From an uncultured Saprospiraceae bacterium (GTDB lineage: Bacteria > Bacteroidota > Bacteroidia > Chitinophagales > Saprospiraceae), in contig CALGLS010000124.1 in NCBI GenBank assembly GCA_937959375.1, forward strand, positions 1 through 19,823: a stretch of DNA of 19,823 nucleotides, written 5' to 3'. Positions 1-7,678 of the stretch are shown here, in pieces. Position numbers and translations under genes: made by a program. The notes under the pieces were generated by a model. That model searched no databases. It was not told the origin of the DNA and saw only the letters and a program-made list of their open reading frames with translations. Numbering within the stretch: position 1 is the first letter of the stretch; each line of letters begins with the position of its first letter.

Positions 1-328
1 GGTAAATGATTTGTTGTACATTGGAGGCATCCATATACGTTTTGAAATGTTCTGCCGAAGTTCTTTCCTTTTGTTCAAAATTACCAATGGAAGCAGACAT
101 CGAATGGACTAAATAATAGGCGATATCAAATTCTTTTGGAAAGGTTGCTAGATTCGGTGTTTCCAAAAAATCTACTTCAATTACCTGCACTTTATCTTTC
201 CATGAATCCAAAACTTCATACCTACTTTTGTCACGAGTACAAGCGATAACCTCGTGGCCTAGTTCAATTAATACGGGGAGTATTCTTTTCCCAATATAGC
301 CAGTTGCACCGGTTAATAGAATTTTCAT
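1..328 (-). CDS. SDR-type NAD(P)-binding protein, 3' end outside the window
   Basis: The N-terminal 109 codons are visible; the gene continues past the left edge. The protein starts with the Rossmann dinucleotide-binding motif TGATGYIG at residues 7-14, followed by an alternating strand/helix pattern typical of extended or atypical short-chain dehydrogenases. The segment YYLVHSM near residue 75 resembles the YbjT/DUF2867-like NAD(P)H-binding proteins, so I place it there rather than with sugar-nucleotide epimerases. The substrate is unknown. ATG at 328 is the only sensible start, because the nucleotide-binding motif follows at once. The gene lies 50 bp downstream of the FAD oxidoreductase on the same strand, so the two are probably co-transcribed. 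In Bacteroidota, such SDR and FAD-oxidoreductase genes often sit near photolyase/cryptochrome genes; that is recollection and nothing here proves it. Confidence 0.8.
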   Translation of the reverse strand, partial: MKILLTGATGYIGKRILPVLIELGHEVIACTRDKSRYEVLDSWKDKVQVIEVDFLETPNLATFPKEFDIAYYLVHSMSASIGNFEQKERTSAEHFKTYMDASNVQQIIY

Positions 329-378
329 ATTAATTATTTTGAGGTGTTTGAAAACCTGAGAAGATCAAAGGTTTTAAA

Positions 379-1626
379 TTATGTAAGCTCTTGAATGACT
401 GCTTCGGCTGCTTTTCGACCAGTTAGCATAGCAGCATTGATAGAACCATTGAGCTGATAATCACCACAAAGGAATAAGCCTTGTCTGATTTTGTAATCTT
501 GGTTTGGAATAGTTTGTTGGACCTTTGATTGATTAGGAAGTGCGTAGTTGACAATTCTTGTATCTAGGTGTTGCCAGCTTTGTGTTGCTTTACCAAGCCA
601 GGTTTCCAATTCTTTTAGCACTGCTTTTTTTAAATCTTTTTCGGATAATTCAGATTTGCCAACGACTGATATTGAAATCAAATTTTTTCCTTCAGGAGCA
701 TATCCTTTTGCAACTTGACTTATTGTGCAAATATTGTTGGATATTCGAGTTTTGTTGGTGTTTAAGGCGATGATTGGTTTGTTAAAAGGAGATTCGTCTG
801 CAATGAAATGTAAATGAGTGGTGCTTTGATGGCTTGTTTTTACAGTTGCAAGTTCTTTTACAAGGCTGGTCGCTTCAGTTGCAACGACTATTTGTGGAGC
901 AGTGAAAGATGATCCATCAGAGAGTTGAACGGTTTGGTTGTCAATTTTTGAAACCCTTGCATTAGTAAGAATAGATGCTGTTGGAAGCGGTTCAGCCAAT
1001 TGTTTTGGAATTTCTTCCATACCAAGATTAGGAATGGCGGTGTCACCTTCTCCAAACATTTTGAAAACAAAGTCAAACATTCTTCTGCTGGTTGCCAATT
1101 CTTTTTCAAGAAAGATTCCAGAGAAAAAAGGAGCAAAGAATTGATCAATCATTTGCTGACTAAATCCATATTCTTTTGACAAAGCGATAAGCGTTGTTTT
1201 TTCTTCTTGTTGAAAAATATCTTCAATAGAAAGACTAGCCAGTCTAGTTTTTAATTTGAGAATTCTGAGTTTGTCCGCTAAGTTTCCAGCACTCGAAAAT
1301 ACGGTAGGTAAGAGACTAGAGAAATCTCGAAGTGGATCTCCGATACGAGTTTGTTTGCCATCTGGAAGCAATAGCAGCGCACCTGGTGTAAAACTTTTTA
1401 AGTTTAGTTTATTATAATCCAACCACTTTTTCGCTTCTGGATATTGGGTCAGTAAAACTTGGAAGCCATGATCGAGTCGAAAACCATCAACAATCTCTGT
1501 TTTTATTCGACCACCAATTCTATCGGTAGCTTCTAGCAGTTTAAAGTCTATTCCTTGTGAATGAAGTTGACGAGCAGCAGTAAGTCCAGCTAGTCCTCCT
1601 CCAATTATAATTACTGTTGGTTGCAT
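379..1626 (-). CDS. FAD-dependent amine-oxidase-like oxidoreductase
   Basis: A 415-aa protein. Residues 5-21 carry the FAD-binding Rossmann motif (VIIIGGGLAGLTAARQL), and the second signature, E-A-T-D-R-I-G-G-R, follows near residues 32-40. The C-terminal FAD-contacting segment is recognisable near residues 386-410 (LCGDYQLNGSINAAMLTGR). This architecture belongs to the flavin amine oxidase / protoporphyrinogen oxidase / phytoene desaturase superfamily. No signal peptide or membrane segment is evident, so it is probably cytosolic or peripheral. The substrate cannot be read from the sequence; monoamine-oxidase and carotenoid-desaturase roles are both possible, and the short, generic fold argues against a confident choice. 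It is the first gene of a probable two-gene unit with the SDR gene 50 bp downstream. The ATG at 1626 leads directly into the FAD motif. Confidence 0.85.
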   Translation of the reverse strand: MQPTVIIIGGGLAGLTAARQLHSQGIDFKLLEATDRIGGRIKTEIVDGFRLDHGFQVLLTQYPEAKKWLDYNKLNLKSFTPGALLLLPDGKQTRIGDPLRDFSSLLPTVFSSAGNLADKLRILKLKTRLASLSIEDIFQQEEKTTLIALSKEYGFSQQMIDQFFAPFFSGIFLEKELATSRRMFDFVFKMFGEGDTAIPNLGMEEIPKQLAEPLPTASILTNARVSKIDNQTVQLSDGSSFTAPQIVVATEATSLVKELATVKTSHQSTTHLHFIADESPFNKPIIALNTNKTRISNNICTISQVAKGYAPEGKNLISISVVGKSELSEKDLKKAVLKELETWLGKATQSWQHLDTRIVNYALPNQSKVQQTIPNQDYKIRQGLFLCGDYQLNGSINAAMLTGRKAAEAVIQELT

Positions 1627-1707
1627 TTATTTTGGATCGTTTTGTAAAAGAGTCATGAATAATAACAACCGCCTTTCCGAAAAGTTTTAATTTAGAAGGC
1701 TCTTGGC

Positions 1708-1715
1708 CAAATTTA
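1708..1715 (-). promoter_or_regulatory. Candidate -7 element for the FAD oxidoreductase gene
   Basis: Read on the minus strand this is TAAATTTG, a match to the Bacteroidota -7 consensus TAnnTTTG. It would place the transcript start about 75 nt before the ATG at 1626. I see no good -33 TTG/TTTG partner at the expected spacing, and AT-rich DNA yields such matches by chance, so this is tentative. Confidence 0.3.
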
Positions 1716-1786
1716 ATAGACTTTATTCTGAGCTATTTTGTATAGGAATCAAATAGAGATTTTTTAACAGAACGAAGCTCTTTTAA

Positions 1787-1810
1787 GAGCCCGTCTGGCC
1801 ACCGGACAGG
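1787..1810. repeat. REP-like GC-rich palindromic element, copy 1
   Basis: GAGCCCGTCTGGCC followed by ACCGGACAGG. The two halves form an imperfect inverted repeat (CCGTCTGG against CCGGACAGG). A near-identical copy lies at 10542-10566. The GC-rich word stands out in an AT-rich spacer. It overlaps a hairpin with arms at 1777-1782 and 1785-1790 (GCTCTT/AAGAGC) and is followed by the perfect 12-nt palindrome CCATAGCTATGG at 1818-1829. Its role is unknown; it may be a dispersed intergenic repeat. Confidence 0.6.
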
Positions 1811-1957
1811 TGCATAGCCATAGCTATGGGCGATTAAAAAGCTAAAATACTGCTGAAAAAGATCATTTGAGGACATACAAATTAGTTTAGAATAAAGTCT
1901 AATGGATACAGAAATATTAACACCGTTATTTGATGAGGAAAGCCTACAATCATAAGG

Positions 1958-2029
1958 TTTTAAACACTAAGATCACTCAGCTTTTCGCGATAACGCGCTT
2001 AGTGCCCCCAGTGAACTTAGTGTTTAAAA
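1958..2029. repeat. Long imperfect hairpin with nested and alternative pairings
   Basis: The 20-nt arms at 1958-1977 and 2010-2029 pair at 19 of 20 positions. The arm word CACTAAG (1965-1971) has two possible partners, CTTAGTG at 1998-2004 and at 2016-2022. A small CGCG-ATAA-CGCG hairpin (1986-1997) sits in the loop. The structure lies between two minus-strand genes, downstream of dmpG, and could act as a terminator. The word usage also resembles the CACTAAG/CTTAGTG-type intergenic repeats seen in environmental Bacteroidota. The rest of the spacer 1627-2210 holds nothing I recognise. Confidence 0.6.
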
Positions 2030-2210
2030 ATACGCAAAAAGGGAAAAACTATTATATTTGACGAAGTACTATTTAGGAGTTGAATTTGCTTCAAAACCAT
2101 CATTCAGGAGAATGTTCACTCAACTGTGTCTGCGAGTATGGCTTCCTTTAGGATTTGAGGTGCGGGAAGACAGAGAGACACAGTTTATTGAATATTCTCC
2201 CATTCAGCTA

Positions 2211-3227
2211 TCAAGCTTCTTTTTTACTTTTCATATCCAAAGCCACATCAATAATCATATCTTCCTGTCCGCCTACCATCTTGCGCTTACCCAACTCTTC
2301 TAATATCGCTCTAGATTCTAAACCATATTTTTCAGCGGCCTTTTCAGAATGAATTAAAAAGCTAGAGTAAACACCCGCATAGCCCAACGAGAGTGTTTCA
2401 CGATCCACTCGAACTGGTCGAACCTGAATTGGACGAATCAAATCATCAGCTGCATCCATTAATTTGTATAAATCAGAATTACTTTCTACACCCATTTTTT
2501 TCATCACAGCAATCAGAACTTCTAAAGGACAGTTACCAGCACCAGCTCCCATGCCTGCTAGAGAGGCGTCTAAGCGATTGGCACCATGTTGCATTGCGAC
2601 GATCGTGTTGGCCACACCAAGCGAAAGATTGTGATGGCAGTGAATACCCACTTCTGTTTTGTCATCTAATACATCTTTGAATGCTTTGATTCTGTCCGCT
2701 ACGCCATCCATCATTAAAGCTCCTGCAGAGTCGGTAACGTAAACACAATCTGCTCCGTAAGATTCCATTAGTTTTGCTTGCTCTGCCAACTTTTTTGGTT
2801 CATTCATATGCGCCATCATTAGGAATCCACCTACATCCATGCCCATCTTTTTGGCAGCTTCGATATGCTGTTGCGAAATATCTGCTTCTGTACAGTGTGT
2901 CGCAATGCGCACGGATTCTACACCAAGGTCTCGTGCTTTTTTTAAATCGTGAATGGTACCGATACCTGGAAGAAGTAGGGTGGTGAGCTTGGCATGGGTC
3001 AAACGATCTTTGATGCCTTCGAGCCATTCCCAATCGGTGTGTGCTCCGAATCCGTAATTGAAGCTACCGCCCATGAGTCCATCTCCGTGAGAGATTTCTA
3101 TGGCGTCGACTTTTGCTGCATCTAATGCGAGTGCGATATTTTGGATTTGCTCCTTGCTGTATTGATGACGAATGGCGTGCATGCCGTCACGGAGGGTTAC
3201 GTCTTGGATGTATATTTTGTGGTTCAT
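2211..3227 (-). CDS. dmpG: 4-hydroxy-2-oxovalerate aldolase
   Basis: A 338-aa class II pyruvate aldolase of the HMGL/DRE-TIM family, the usual length for DmpG/BphI/MhpE. It cleaves 4-hydroxy-2-oxovalerate to pyruvate and acetaldehyde, the last aldol step of aromatic meta-cleavage and related routes. The signature VTLRDGMHA (residues 10-18) supplies Arg13, the metal ligand Asp14 and the catalytic-base candidate His17. The metal-binding pair His196 and His198 lies in GIHCHHN. GAGAGNCPLE near residues 227-236 is the conserved glycine-rich segment. In the characterised families the aldolase forms a complex with the acetaldehyde dehydrogenase and channels acetaldehyde to it. Here that partner is encoded 51 bp upstream on the same strand, so co-expression is very likely. 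No other meta-pathway genes are in the window. Confidence 0.95.
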   Translation of the reverse strand: MNHKIYIQDVTLRDGMHAIRHQYSKEQIQNIALALDAAKVDAIEISHGDGLMGGSFNYGFGAHTDWEWLEGIKDRLTHAKLTTLLLPGIGTIHDLKKARDLGVESVRIATHCTEADISQQHIEAAKKMGMDVGGFLMMAHMNEPKKLAEQAKLMESYGADCVYVTDSAGALMMDGVADRIKAFKDVLDDKTEVGIHCHHNLSLGVANTIVAMQHGANRLDASLAGMGAGAGNCPLEVLIAVMKKMGVESNSDLYKLMDAADDLIRPIQVRPVRVDRETLSLGYAGVYSSFLIHSEKAAEKYGLESRAILEELGKRKMVGGQEDMIIDVALDMKSKKEA

Positions 3228-3278
3228 TTTGTTTTTTTTGTTGTGTATGTATTAGCTAGTAGAAGGTGAGCTTTGATT

Positions 3279-4214
3279 TTATTCTTGCACCAAAGCTTCC
3301 TTTACCAATCGTTCTCCAGTAGCTAGAGCGGCGGAAGTCATGATGTCTAGATTACCAGCATATTCAGGTAGATAATGGCCAGCTCCACGAACTTGTAATA
3401 GTATTGTTGTTTTTAGACCATGTCGCCAACCCAATCCTTCAATAAATACAGGTTGGTCTTCTGGGATGTCATCAAACTGAACTTCTTGGTGAAGTGTATA
3501 TCCGGGTACATATTTTTGGACTTCTTTTTCCATAGCATGAATGCTTGCCCTTATGGCTTCTCGGTCTGCTTGTTCACTTAGCGTGAAAACAGTATCGCGC
3601 ATTACCATCGGAGGTTCTGCTGGGTTTAAAACGATGATGGCTTTTCCTTTATCGGCACCGCCAACTTTTTCTATTGCAAGAGAAGTTGTTTCTGTAAATT
3701 CATCAATGTTGGCGCGAGTGCCTGGGCCAGCTGACTTACTTGCAATGGAAGCAACGATTTCACCGTAGTGTACCTTCGCGACTTTTGAAACGGCAGCAAC
3801 CATCGGTATGGTAGCCTGTCCACCACAGGTCACCATGTTGACGTTTTTGACATTGATGCTGTCATCAAAATTAACCGGAGGAACTAGGTAGGGGCCAATG
3901 GCCGCTGGCGTCAAGTCAATGATTCGTTTGTCTGGATATTTTTCTACGAAGCTGTAATTGTAATGGTGTGCTTTAGCCGAAGTTGCATCGAAGATGATTT
4001 TGATATCTTTCCACTCTGGCATTTCCACTAAGCCAGAAATACCTTTGTGAGTTGTTTTTACGCCCATTCGTTTTGCTCTAGCGAGTCCATCTGACGCTGG
4101 ATCGATTCCCACAAAAACTGACATTTCTAAAGCAGTAGAAGTGCGTATGATTTTGATCATCAAGTCAGTGCCGATATTTCCAGAACCGATGATGGCTACT
4201 TTTGTTTTTTCCAT
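3279..4214 (-). CDS. dmpF: Acetaldehyde dehydrogenase (acylating)
   Basis: A 311-aa protein matching DmpF/BphJ/MhpF in length and motifs. It oxidises acetaldehyde with CoA and NAD+ to acetyl-CoA, taking acetaldehyde from the aldolase encoded just downstream. The NAD-binding motif IIGSGNIGTDLM spans residues 8-19. The active-site cysteine is Cys130 in NMVTCGGQATIP. SKSAGPGTRANIDEFT is a conserved family block in the catalytic domain. An upstream in-frame start at 4250 would add 12 residues (MLSIRLKYERIK) with no counterpart in the family, so I chose the ATG at 4214, which puts the Rossmann strand at the usual distance from the N terminus. It is the first gene of the dmpF-dmpG pair. The 279-bp spacer to the divergent kinase gene at 4494 presumably holds both promoters, but I see no convincing element in it. 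Confidence 0.94.
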   Translation of the reverse strand: MEKTKVAIIGSGNIGTDLMIKIIRTSTALEMSVFVGIDPASDGLARAKRMGVKTTHKGISGLVEMPEWKDIKIIFDATSAKAHHYNYSFVEKYPDKRIIDLTPAAIGPYLVPPVNFDDSINVKNVNMVTCGGQATIPMVAAVSKVAKVHYGEIVASIASKSAGPGTRANIDEFTETTSLAIEKVGGADKGKAIIVLNPAEPPMVMRDTVFTLSEQADREAIRASIHAMEKEVQKYVPGYTLHQEVQFDDIPEDQPVFIEGLGWRHGLKTTILLQVRGAGHYLPEYAGNLDIMTSAALATGERLVKEALVQE

Positions 4215-4493
4215 TTTTATTCTTTCGTATTTAAGTCTAATGCTGAGCACGAATTTACACTTTTTTTAAAGTAAAATGTATTTGCATCCATCTGAAAGTT
4301 AGAGAGAGCGTTTCTAAGGTAATGCTTCACTGTATACACTTATTGATAAAGGAAAAGCAGCGTGTGCAAGAGAACGTTGCCCGGAAGGGAATTGTATGGT
4401 GAATCCAATCTTATTTTCAAATCAAATTACTATATTGAGTATTAGTTAGTTAACATAACTGGAGGAACTAAATAATTCTGCCAAACTTCTTAG

Positions 4494-6701
4494 ATGCAAA
4501 GTAGAAAAAAATCAAGCTTGGGACGTAAAGATTGGTATGTAATCATCACCTTATTGCTATTGATTGTTTTGACAATATGTATAAGTGGTTTTGTGATGTG
4601 TGTTTTTGGGAATGAGGAGGTCCCAGAAGGAATTCAAAGGCATGCACGGCACATACGCAACCTAGCGTTAGGATGTATCTTATTGTTTCCTACTCTGATT
4701 GCAATTGCTCTTTACTTTTTTATTAAATCAGCTAATAAGCGAAATGAAGCGGTCGAAAAAGAAAAGGAGAGTAAAATTGAGCTGGAACAGAACTATGCAT
4801 TGATGCATGATTTTTATGAAAATACACCAATCGGATTTCACTCCATTGATATTGAAGGTAACATTCTTGATATAAATAATATCGAATTGGAATGGCTAGG
4901 GTATAAAAGAGAAGAGATAGTTGGTGTAATGAACTTTAGAGAAATTACTGTTAGAAGCGAAGAGAGTTTGGAACAATTACTCGGAGATCTAATACGTTCT
5001 GGTAGATTGAATAATATAGAAGGAACGTTTATTCGGAAAGATGGAACGCTTATGCCGATTATGACCAATAGTCGTTTGATCTACGATGAAGATGGGCAGA
5101 TAAAAAGTATTCGAGTGGCAGTTATGAATTTTTCTGAAAAGAAAAAAATAGAAGACGAACTGAAAAGAGCAAAGGAACTAGCGGAGCATACTAGTATGCA
5201 AAAAGATCAATTTGTTGCAAACGTGAGTCACGAAATTAGAACCCCCCTAAATGCAATCCTTAGTTTTTCAAAGCTGTTGGTACAGACGCCTCTAAACGAT
5301 CGGCAAAAAGAATACATCAATAATATTCATACCGGTTCTGAAAACTTATTGACCATCATAAACGATATTCTTGATTTTTCAAAAATAGAAGCTGGAGTAT
5401 TACGCATAGAAAGAGTTCCTTTTAACTTAAAAAACACCATTGCTACTGTCGAACAAATGTTTCGCTATAAGGCTGAAGAAAAAGGATTGGATTTTGAAAT
5501 AACGCTGTCAGATCAAATTCCTGAAATTATAGTCGGAGATCCTAATCGACTTGTGCAGATGCTGGTCAATCTTTTAGGGAATGCATTTAAATTCACTGAG
5601 AAAGGAAAAATAGCCTTGGGGGTAAGTATGCTGATACAGGTAGAAAAAAATGTACGTCTCCTCTTTAAAGTTGAAGATACAGGTGCCGGAATTCCTGTTA
5701 GCAAGTTAAAAGAAATATTTAAACGCTTTGGACAGGTTTCTACAGATAGTACTCGGAAATACGGTGGAGCAGGATTGGGACTTACCATTACAAAACAATT
5801 GGCAGACTTACAGGATGGTACTGTTCGAGTGAAAAGTAAAGAAGGAGAGGGGAGTTCGTTTATGATTGAAATACCTTACAAAATAGGAAGTCATGGAATG
5901 GAACTGAATCATGATGCAGATGAAGGTGATTATAACTTCTCTGAAATGGACATCAGTATTCTAGTTGCAGAAGATAATCCAACCAATCGACGCATATTCG
6001 AATTGCAATTTAATAATTGGGGATTGACAGCAGATTTTGCAAATAATGGTAAAGTAGCTGTTGATATGCTGCGTGAAAAAAAGTACGATATTGTTTTAAT
6101 GGATATCCAAATGCCAGAGATGGATGGATACACGGCAAGTAACATTATTCGAGAAGAGTTGGATCTTTCTATACCTATCATTGCAATAACGGCACATGTA
6201 TTTAGCGGCGAACGCGAAAAATGTATCAGCTATGGTATGAATGATTATTTATCTAAGCCAATCAAGGAGAGAGAACTTTTTGCTTTACTAAAGCAATACT
6301 TACAAGATAGTATTCAGTCGAATGACAGCCCGAAAAAGCCTTCATTAGGGGTAGAACAGGATTTTGATCGAAAATATATTTTTGCCTTAACTAGAGGAGA
6401 TAGAGGTTTATTATCTGAATTGGCGGTTATGACTATTAAGCAATCGGCTCTAGAACTTCAAGAAATTAAAAATTCATTGAAGCAAAAAAAATACACGGAT
6501 GTTGCTGCTTCAGCCCACAGTATGCGAAGCACTGTATTGAATATGGGATTCAATAAATTAATGGGACAGGTACTTTTGGATCTTGAAGAAGAAGTGGGCA
6601 AAACAAACCCAGAGGAAGAAATTCTTCTTAATCTATTCAACGAATTAGAAGAATTGCGAGAGCAGGCAGTATCCTTTCTTACTGAAGAGTATTTGACTTA
6701 G
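4494..6701 (+). CDS. Tripartite hybrid sensor histidine kinase (PAS-HisKA-HATPase-REC-Hpt)
   Basis: A 735-aa membrane sensor. Two hydrophobic segments (about residues 14-38 and 58-78) enclose a short periplasmic loop of about 20 residues, so sensing is probably membrane-linked or through the cytosolic PAS domain (about 100-215). HisKA carries the phospho-acceptor His246 in VSHEIRTPLN. The ATPase domain shows the N box around Asn363, the G1 box DTGAGIP (395-401) and the G2 box GGAGLGL (424-430). A receiver domain follows with acidic Glu493/Asp494, phospho-acceptor Asp537 (MDIQMPEMDGY), Thr566 and Lys588. The C-terminal 110 residues look like an Hpt domain, with His675 in AHSMRS. The order matches BarA/ArcB-type phosphorelays, which pass phosphate on to a separate response regulator. 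A candidate output is the regulator at 7679-8326, but that pairing is inferred. A stop codon directly precedes ATG 4494 in frame, so the start cannot lie further upstream. Confidence 0.93.
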   Translation: MQSRKKSSLGRKDWYVIITLLLLIVLTICISGFVMCVFGNEEVPEGIQRHARHIRNLALGCILLFPTLIAIALYFFIKSANKRNEAVEKEKESKIELEQNYALMHDFYENTPIGFHSIDIEGNILDINNIELEWLGYKREEIVGVMNFREITVRSEESLEQLLGDLIRSGRLNNIEGTFIRKDGTLMPIMTNSRLIYDEDGQIKSIRVAVMNFSEKKKIEDELKRAKELAEHTSMQKDQFVANVSHEIRTPLNAILSFSKLLVQTPLNDRQKEYINNIHTGSENLLTIINDILDFSKIEAGVLRIERVPFNLKNTIATVEQMFRYKAEEKGLDFEITLSDQIPEIIVGDPNRLVQMLVNLLGNAFKFTEKGKIALGVSMLIQVEKNVRLLFKVEDTGAGIPVSKLKEIFKRFGQVSTDSTRKYGGAGLGLTITKQLADLQDGTVRVKSKEGEGSSFMIEIPYKIGSHGMELNHDADEGDYNFSEMDISILVAEDNPTNRRIFELQFNNWGLTADFANNGKVAVDMLREKKYDIVLMDIQMPEMDGYTASNIIREELDLSIPIIAITAHVFSGEREKCISYGMNDYLSKPIKERELFALLKQYLQDSIQSNDSPKKPSLGVEQDFDRKYIFALTRGDRGLLSELAVMTIKQSALELQEIKNSLKQKKYTDVAASAHSMRSTVLNMGFNKLMGQVLLDLEEEVGKTNPEEEILLNLFNELEELREQAVSFLTEEYLT

Positions 6702-6702
6702 A

Positions 6703-6744
6703 AGTTGTTTGAAAACAACTGTTTCTAGGTATTTTACCTAGAAA
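6703..6744 (+). terminator. Double hairpin after the hybrid kinase gene
   Basis: Two perfect stem-loops begin just after the stop codon. The first has arms 6703-6710 and 6713-6720 (AGTTGTTT/AAACAACT). The second has arms 6722-6731 and 6735-6744 (TTTCTAGGTA/TACCTAGAAA) with a TTT loop. No clean T-tract follows, so this may be a weak terminator, an mRNA-stabilising structure or a dispersed repeat. The 14-nt word at 6701-6714 recurs in reverse complement at 10566-10579, next to the REP-like element. Confidence 0.45.
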
Positions 6745-6793
6745 TTAGGTAAAAGTATCGTTCTCCAATTTACGAAAACTAGCGCTCCCAAAT

Positions 6794-7600
6794 TTGATTT
6801 TGTCCTCCTATCTTTATGTTGTGAATTTTCAAGAACTATCTAATGAGAAAGAAAGGTTGGCGAATTTATTTTCGTATAAATTGCCCGATCTACTAGAACA
6901 GCCAGAGTTTGACAACTTAGTCCAGCTGGCTTCTAATATTTGTGAAACACCCATCGCACTTATTACCATACTTGATGCAGATAATCAATGGTTTAAAGCC
7001 AAAGTTGGTCTTGAAGTATCCCACACTGCAAAAGATATCTCTTTTTGCAAACATGCCATTAACACTCCTGATGAAATTTTTGTCATAGAAGATGCCAGAC
7101 AAGATGAGCGTTTTAAAAATAATCCTTTGGTCATTGGTGACCCTAGGATTGTTTTTTACGCGGGTGTGCCCATCGTTACGAATGAAGGATTTGCACTAGG
7201 AACTATTTGTGTGATTGATAAAGAAACGAGGCAACTTGATGAAAGGCAATATGAATTACTTCGTGGCTTATCAAAACAAGTCATTCGATTATTCGAATTG
7301 AAGAAAACAATAAAGCTGTTAGAAGAGAAAGAAGAAGCATATGAACAGACATGCAATTCAATGACTAAATATCTTGATTCTGTTGGACATGATGTTAAAC
7401 TTGCGTTTAGGAATATTGAAATCTCGACAGAACTAATAGGTAGGTTGAGTGAAGGAAATGAGGAAATACTTGGTCTTTTGAAAAATACAAATGAAGAGAG
7501 TGGGCGGGGAGCCCAACTAATAAATGAGGTCTTAAAAATCGTGAAATCAGAAGCAGATAGAATAGCAGATAAAAAAGCAGCTAAAATAGTTGAGGATTAA
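6794..7600 (+). CDS. GAF-domain protein with degenerate HisKA-like tail
   Basis: A protein of up to 268 aa. A GAF domain occupies about residues 36-168 (landmarks PIALITILD, FYAGVPIVTNEGFALGTICVI), of the type found at the N terminus of many Bacteroidota sensor kinases. A coiled-coil-like linker follows (165-190), then a helical segment (192-250) resembling a HisKA dimerisation domain, with His199-Asp200 in SVGHDVKLAFRNI. The usual proline after the H-box is replaced and no HATPase domain follows, so it cannot autophosphorylate as a normal kinase. It may be a ligand-sensing adaptor or a phosphotransfer partner. No ATG is available. The candidate starts are TTG 6794, TTG 6800 and GTG 6821, and the last gives an N terminus closer to the GAF domain. 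It lies 92 bp behind the hybrid kinase on the same strand, which suggests a joint function. Confidence 0.75.
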   Translation: MILSSYLYVVNFQELSNEKERLANLFSYKLPDLLEQPEFDNLVQLASNICETPIALITILDADNQWFKAKVGLEVSHTAKDISFCKHAINTPDEIFVIEDARQDERFKNNPLVIGDPRIVFYAGVPIVTNEGFALGTICVIDKETRQLDERQYELLRGLSKQVIRLFELKKTIKLLEEKEEAYEQTCNSMTKYLDSVGHDVKLAFRNIEISTELIGRLSEGNEEILGLLKNTNEESGRGAQLINEVLKIVKSEADRIADKKAAKIVED

Positions 7601-7678
7601 CGACTACTTCAGAATAACAGCTCTCATGATATATTGCTTCGTAAAAGAAATAGGATAGTCCTTGTAGAACAGCCTGTT

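Noticed and set aside
938..1144. Antisense ORFs within the FAD oxidoreductase gene, and similar shadows inside other genes
   Set aside because: They lie fully inside strongly supported genes, have no motifs and follow the codon pattern of the other strand.
2058..2303. An 81-aa plus-strand ORF downstream of the long hairpin
   Set aside because: It starts with TTG, overlaps the 3' end of the well-supported dmpG gene on the other strand and shows no recognisable motif.
7601..7678. A possible bidirectional terminator between the convergent GAF and regulator genes
   Set aside because: Only very short stems with tiny loops are visible, such as AACAG-C-CTGTT, and no convincing T-tract.
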